A stretch of DNA of 64,000 nt. Source: Desulfurivibrio dismutans (GTDB taxonomy: Bacteria; Desulfobacterota; Desulfobulbia; Desulfobulbales; Desulfurivibrionaceae). This document shows positions 61,220-64,000 of the stretch, in pieces. The DNA is taken from assembly GCF_029210385.1 (NCBI RefSeq), contig NZ_JARGDQ010000002.1, forward strand, positions 248,001-312,000, given 5' to 3'. Position 1 is the stretch's first letter. Every line of letters begins with the position of its first letter. Both the position numbers and the translations under genes were made by a program. Below the pieces are notes generated by a model. That model was not told the DNA's origin, searched no databases, and worked only from the letters and a program-made list of their open reading frames with translations.

Positions 61220-63414
61220 AGCGTTGGCGTTGTGGCCCCGGTCGGCGACCTGATGCCGGTTAAGGGCAACGCAAAAGTGAAGGTGCTGCCCCGGCCCGGG
61301 CCCTCGGAACCGGCCCGGATCCAGCCGCCGTGGTGGGCCACTATTTTCCGGCACAAAGCCAACCCCACCCCGCTGCCCGGATATTGCTCCCGGCTTTGCA
61401 GGCGGGAGAATACCTGAAACAGGCGGTCCTTTTGCGCCGGGTCGATGCCGATACCCCGATCGCTGACCGCTACCTGCCAGTACCCGTCGCGGATCAGGCT
61501 GTTTACCTCAACCTTGGGCTGCTCTTCCGGTCGGTGGTACTTAAGGGCGTTATCAAGCAGGTTCTGAAGCAGCCGGGTGAGTTCGTCGCGGCTGGCGAAA
61601 ACCTCCGGCCAGTGACCGCTGATTTTAATCTCCGCCTGTTTTTCTTTGATCACCGGATCTAAAAAGAGGACTGCTTCGTCCAAGGCCCGGCGGCTGGCTA
61701 CAGGCTGCATGGGTTCGGTTTTGCGGCCCACCCGGGAGTAGTCCAGGAGGGCCACAATCATGTTGTCCAGCCGTTGGGCGCCGGCCACCGCGTAATGCAG
61801 TGATTCGGCTTCGGCGGCACTTAAGCGCGGACCCAGCTGTTTGGCCAGCAGTTGCAGGTGACCGGTGATCATCCGCAGCGGCTGGCGCATGTCGTGGGAG
61901 ATGGCGTAAGCGAACTGGAACAGTTCGGCGTTGGAGCGCTTGATTTCACCTTCCGCAGCTTTACGGGCGCTGATGTCCACCAGGATGCCTTCGGCGAACA
62001 GCGGCTTACCCGGTTTTTCGCTTACCAGGCGCGCGCTTATGGCTACCCAGATGGCCGTTCCGTCCCGGCGGCGCATGGCAACCTCGAAATCCTGCACCTC
62101 CCCCCGTTCTTGCAGGGTCTGCCACAGTTGCTGCCGGTCTTTGCCGTGCAGATACAGCTGTTTTGCCACGTTGGCAATGTCCTGCAGCATCTCACCAGGC
62201 GAATCATAGCCAAAAATTTTAGCCATGGCGGAATTAATCAGGTAAAAACGCCCTTCCGGGCTGCTCTGGAAAATACCTTGCAGAGATTGCTCAAAAATAT
62301 TGCGGTAACCTTCCTCGGCCTCTTTGAGGCGTCGGGTCTGCTCCTCCAGGCTGGCGGCCATGCGGTCGAAAGCCTGGGCCAGTTGACCCAACTCGTCGGG
62401 GCTGTGGGGCAAGTCGCTGCGAGCGGCCAGGTCGCCTTCATTGAGACGCCGGGTGGCGGTGACCAGCTTGCCCAGCGGAGTCAGCAACAGGTGACCGCTG
62501 AACATCCAGATCAGTATCAGGGCGGCCAGAATGGCGCCGCCCAAAAGTCCAAGATTGCGCCACAAAGCCCAGCGGCTGGCCTGCAGGGCTTCTTCTTTCA
62601 AGATGGCAATATGGATGACCATGTAGGGCTCGGTGGTATGGGGGAGAAAAAATTGCCGGTAGGCGAACAGGCGCGGGCGTTTATCTCCACCGGGATAAAC
62701 CACGGCGCCCTGTGGTTCGGGGCCGCTGAAAAAAGACCAGGCATGGTCCGGCACCTCTTCGCCGCTGGGGAAATGGTCGGCGGGTGGAAAGCGAAACAGC
62801 CGCCGGCCCTGGTGGTCCAGAATCCCCAGCACTGTTTGCGGGGGCAGTTCGGCTTTCAGGAAAGTGTCGACGAACAGTTCAAAGCTGTAGCCGGCCTGGA
62901 TTACCCCTGCCAAGTGTTGTCGGTCATCGTAAATCGGTAAGGCGAAGCGGAAGCTTGGGGTGCCGGTGATTCTGCCCATACTGTATTCTCCGGCCGCCAG
63001 CCGGCCGGTGGCCACCGCTTGGCGAAACTGTCGGCTGGCGGCGATATTGAACGGCTCCACCGGCCTCCCGGCGGCCACCAGGTCCCCACGGGAATCGAAA
63101 AGCCCGATATTGATCAGGTGAGGCAGAGGTTCCAGCAGTTCGGCAAAAAAGTAACCGCAGGCCTCAGCGTCCAGATCTTCCACCATGGGTAACCGGGAGA
63201 TGGTTGCGAGCATGGTGCCGATGGATTCCGTCAGCAGTTTTTGCTGCTCGGCCAGAGTGTCCACCAGCAGGATCGCTTCCCGGTGGCCTTCTGCAATGGC
63301 CTCCTGGTGGCGCTCATGGCCGGTGTAGTAAATGATTGCCAGGGCTGGGGTCAGGGCGGCTGCCAGTAACAGCAGCAGCTTGTTGCGAATGGAGGGGCGA
63401 AAAAGTAGCTTCAC
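61216..63414 (-). CDS. Membrane sensor histidine kinase (sensor-HAMP-PAS-HisKA-HATPase)
   Basis: This 732-residue kinase has TM1 at residues 12-29, a dCache-like periplasmic domain (about 30-285) and TM2 (about 288-310). A HAMP domain follows (LGKLVTATRRLNEGDLAARS), then a PAS domain (YRNIFEQSLQGIFQSSPEGRFYLINSAMAKIFGY) and a HisKA with AISHDMRQPLRMI. The ATPase has LLQNLLDNALKYHR, DRGIGIDP and GSGVGLALCRKIVAHHGG. Start is GTG 63414 after GGAGAAAAC. The ligand is unknown. Confidence 0.93.
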   Translation of the reverse strand: MKLLFRPSIRNKLLLLLAAALTPALAIIYYTGHERHQEAIAEGHREAILLVDTLAEQQKLLTESIGTMLATISRLPMVEDLDAEACGYFFAELLEPLPHLINIGLFDSRGDLVAAGRPVEPFNIAASRQFRQAVATGRLAAGEYSMGRITGTPSFRFALPIYDDRQHLAGVIQAGYSFELFVDTFLKAELPPQTVLGILDHQGRRLFRFPPADHFPSGEEVPDHAWSFFSGPEPQGAVVYPGGDKRPRLFAYRQFFLPHTTEPYMVIHIAILKEEALQASRWALWRNLGLLGGAILAALILIWMFSGHLLLTPLGKLVTATRRLNEGDLAARSDLPHSPDELGQLAQAFDRMAASLEEQTRRLKEAEEGYRNIFEQSLQGIFQSSPEGRFYLINSAMAKIFGYDSPGEMLQDIANVAKQLYLHGKDRQQLWQTLQERGEVQDFEVAMRRRDGTAIWVAISARLVSEKPGKPLFAEGILVDISARKAAEGEIKRSNAELFQFAYAISHDMRQPLRMITGHLQLLAKQLGPRLSAAEAESLHYAVAGAQRLDNMIVALLDYSRVGRKTEPMQPVASRRALDEAVLFLDPVIKEKQAEIKISGHWPEVFASRDELTRLLQNLLDNALKYHRPEEQPKVEVNSLIRDGYWQVAVSDRGIGIDPAQKDRLFQVFSRLQSREQYPGSGVGLALCRKIVAHHGGWIRAGSEGPGRGSTFTFALPLTGIRSPTGATTPTL

Positions 63415-63583
63415 GTTTTCTCCAGATTAAAGCGGCAGGACAGCCCTGAAAACGAAAAAATTTTTCACAGGTAAAAAGTGCAAGATACTTTCTTGTAATG
63501 GAAAAAGGCCAAGCAAACAAGCGGGAAAACAGGGAAAAGAGATAATGGGCGGTCAGGGAGAGGCCCCGGAATAAATAACGGCA

Positions 63584-63619
63584 TAAAAAAAGGGGCTAAC
63601 CTTCGCAGATTAACCCCTT
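63584..63619 (-). terminator. Rho-independent terminator of the tRNA operon
   Basis: AAGGGG(TTAA) pairs with (TTAG)CCCCTT across a 10-nt loop and ends in seven T residues on the minus strand, directly after tRNA-Glu. Confidence 0.85.
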
Positions 63620-63627
63620 GCTTTACC

Positions 63628-63705
63628 TGGCGTCCCCAACCGGATTTGAACCGGTGTTGCCGGCGTGAAAGGCCGGTGTCCTGGACCTGACTAGACGATG
63701 GGGAC
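63628..63705 (-). tRNA. tRNA-Glu (anticodon TTC)
   Basis: The cloverleaf has acceptor stem GTCCCC/GGGGAC, discriminator G and encoded CCA. The T arm is CCGGTTCAAATCCGG and the anticodon stem-loop is CCGGC-CTTTCAC-GCCGG with anticodon TTC. It lies 75 bp downstream of tRNA-Lys on the same strand and is followed by a terminator. Confidence 0.96.
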
Positions 63706-63779
63706 CAAGATGTAATACCTGGTCGGCGCAAGGGTTGGCGGAAAAGTTTCAACCGGCCGGCTGCCTTCCGCCTTGTCGA

Positions 63780-63855
63780 TGGTGGGTCGTGTTGGACTCG
63801 AACCAACGACTCTCTGCTTAAAAGGCAGGTACTCTACCAACTGAGTTAACGACCC
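63780..63855 (-). tRNA. tRNA-Lys (anticodon TTT)
   Basis: The acceptor stem is GGGTCGT/ACGACCC with discriminator A and encoded CCA. The D arm is ACTCAGTTGGTAGAGT, the anticodon loop CTTTTAA (anticodon TTT), and the T arm TTGGTTCGAGTCCAA. It is the first gene of a Lys-Glu tRNA transcript. Confidence 0.97.
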
Positions 63856-63921
63856 CCCTTGCTGAGACGCACTTTTTTACAACAGCCCGCAGCCGATGTC
63901 AAGTGAAAGCTGGAGTATTCC

Positions 63922-64000
63922 CAAAGGTCCGCCAAGGTGGCGCCCATCCCGGTGCCAAGACCAATGACTTTGGTGGATCTCCGGGGGTATTCCGGTCGCC
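63922..64000 (-). repeat. Family-A flank-like sequence at the window end (A4)
   Basis: The block GGCGCCCATCCCGGTGCCAA, continuing GACCAATGACTTT, resembles the outer flank of A2 (GGCCCCCACCCCGTGGCCAA, then GGCCAATGACTTT). The inner stem and hairpins are absent, so this is a truncated element or an independently conserved flank. The window ends before its other side can be judged. Confidence 0.4.

Overview
The window is one continuous stretch of GC-rich bacterial chromosome with dense coding on both strands. No transposase, integrase, phage gene, rRNA or CRISPR array was seen. The gene content points to an anaerobic, sulfate- or sulfur-metabolising deltaproteobacterium, probably of the Desulfobulbales/Desulfurivibrio type (inference). 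The reasons are a UGA-selenocysteine formate dehydrogenase, two ferredoxin-ASKHA corrinoid activators of the RACo kind, an AcsE-type methyltetrahydrofolate methyltransferase, a DUF3786 Fe-S protein and class 1B (PyrK/PyrD) dihydroorotate dehydrogenase.

Layout. 1-3.4 kb: 3' end of aspS, a repeat-rich gap, a split phosphotransferase/kinase pair and acylphosphatase. 3.5-10.1 kb (minus strand): a small zinc-ribbon protein, FdhA (Sec), an Fe-S subunit, a flavin/2Fe-2S subunit and a RACo-like activator. 10.4-16.2 kb (plus): an M20 peptidase, the chromosome partition locus parS-parA-parB, pyrK-pyrD and a HAD nucleotidase. 16.2-21.4 kb (minus): an outer-membrane-like protein, a 38-aa membrane peptide, mtnA, comF, yqeY and a LysM-M23-LysM protein. 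21.6-28 kb: an exported beta-CASP hydrolase with a membrane partner, gluQ, a YkgJ-type protein, type II DAHP synthase and an HsdR_N-like protein. 28-34 kb (minus): acsE, a tandem PII protein with two DUF1538 membrane proteins, and HD-GYP/PilZ c-di-GMP genes. 34-39.8 kb: a DUF3786 protein, a SprT-DUF2786 fusion, a glycosyltransferase-like protein, a second RACo paralogue and a nitrilase. 39.8-44.1 kb: an unusual cluster of three FlgO-like exported proteins and a bitopic protein with FliM-like peptides. 44.2-53 kb: rpe, a double M16 peptidase, lgt, a B12/radical SAM protein, ddl and a response-regulator diguanylate cyclase. 53-57.4 kb (minus): serS, moeA-mobA-mobB and hinT. 57.7-64 kb: a conserved small protein, a response regulator-GAF-kinase hybrid, a FliK-like protein, a sensor kinase, and tRNA-Lys and tRNA-Glu.

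How the genes work together. FDH, AcsE and the RACo proteins fit a Wood-Ljungdahl (reductive acetyl-CoA) route. MoeA/MobA/MobB supply the molybdenum cofactor that FdhA needs. HD-GYP, PilZ and GGDEF genes form a c-di-GMP layer. ParABS suggests proximity to the replication origin (inference).

The most unusual signals are three families of structured intergenic repeats, called A, B and C here. A is a long stem enclosing two hairpins; B is a roughly 100-bp near-perfect palindrome; C is a roughly 100-bp element. Copies differ in sequence but keep their pairing. Some sit inside operons or between domains that are usually fused. The FlgO-like/FliM-peptide cluster is the best candidate for an undescribed protein system.
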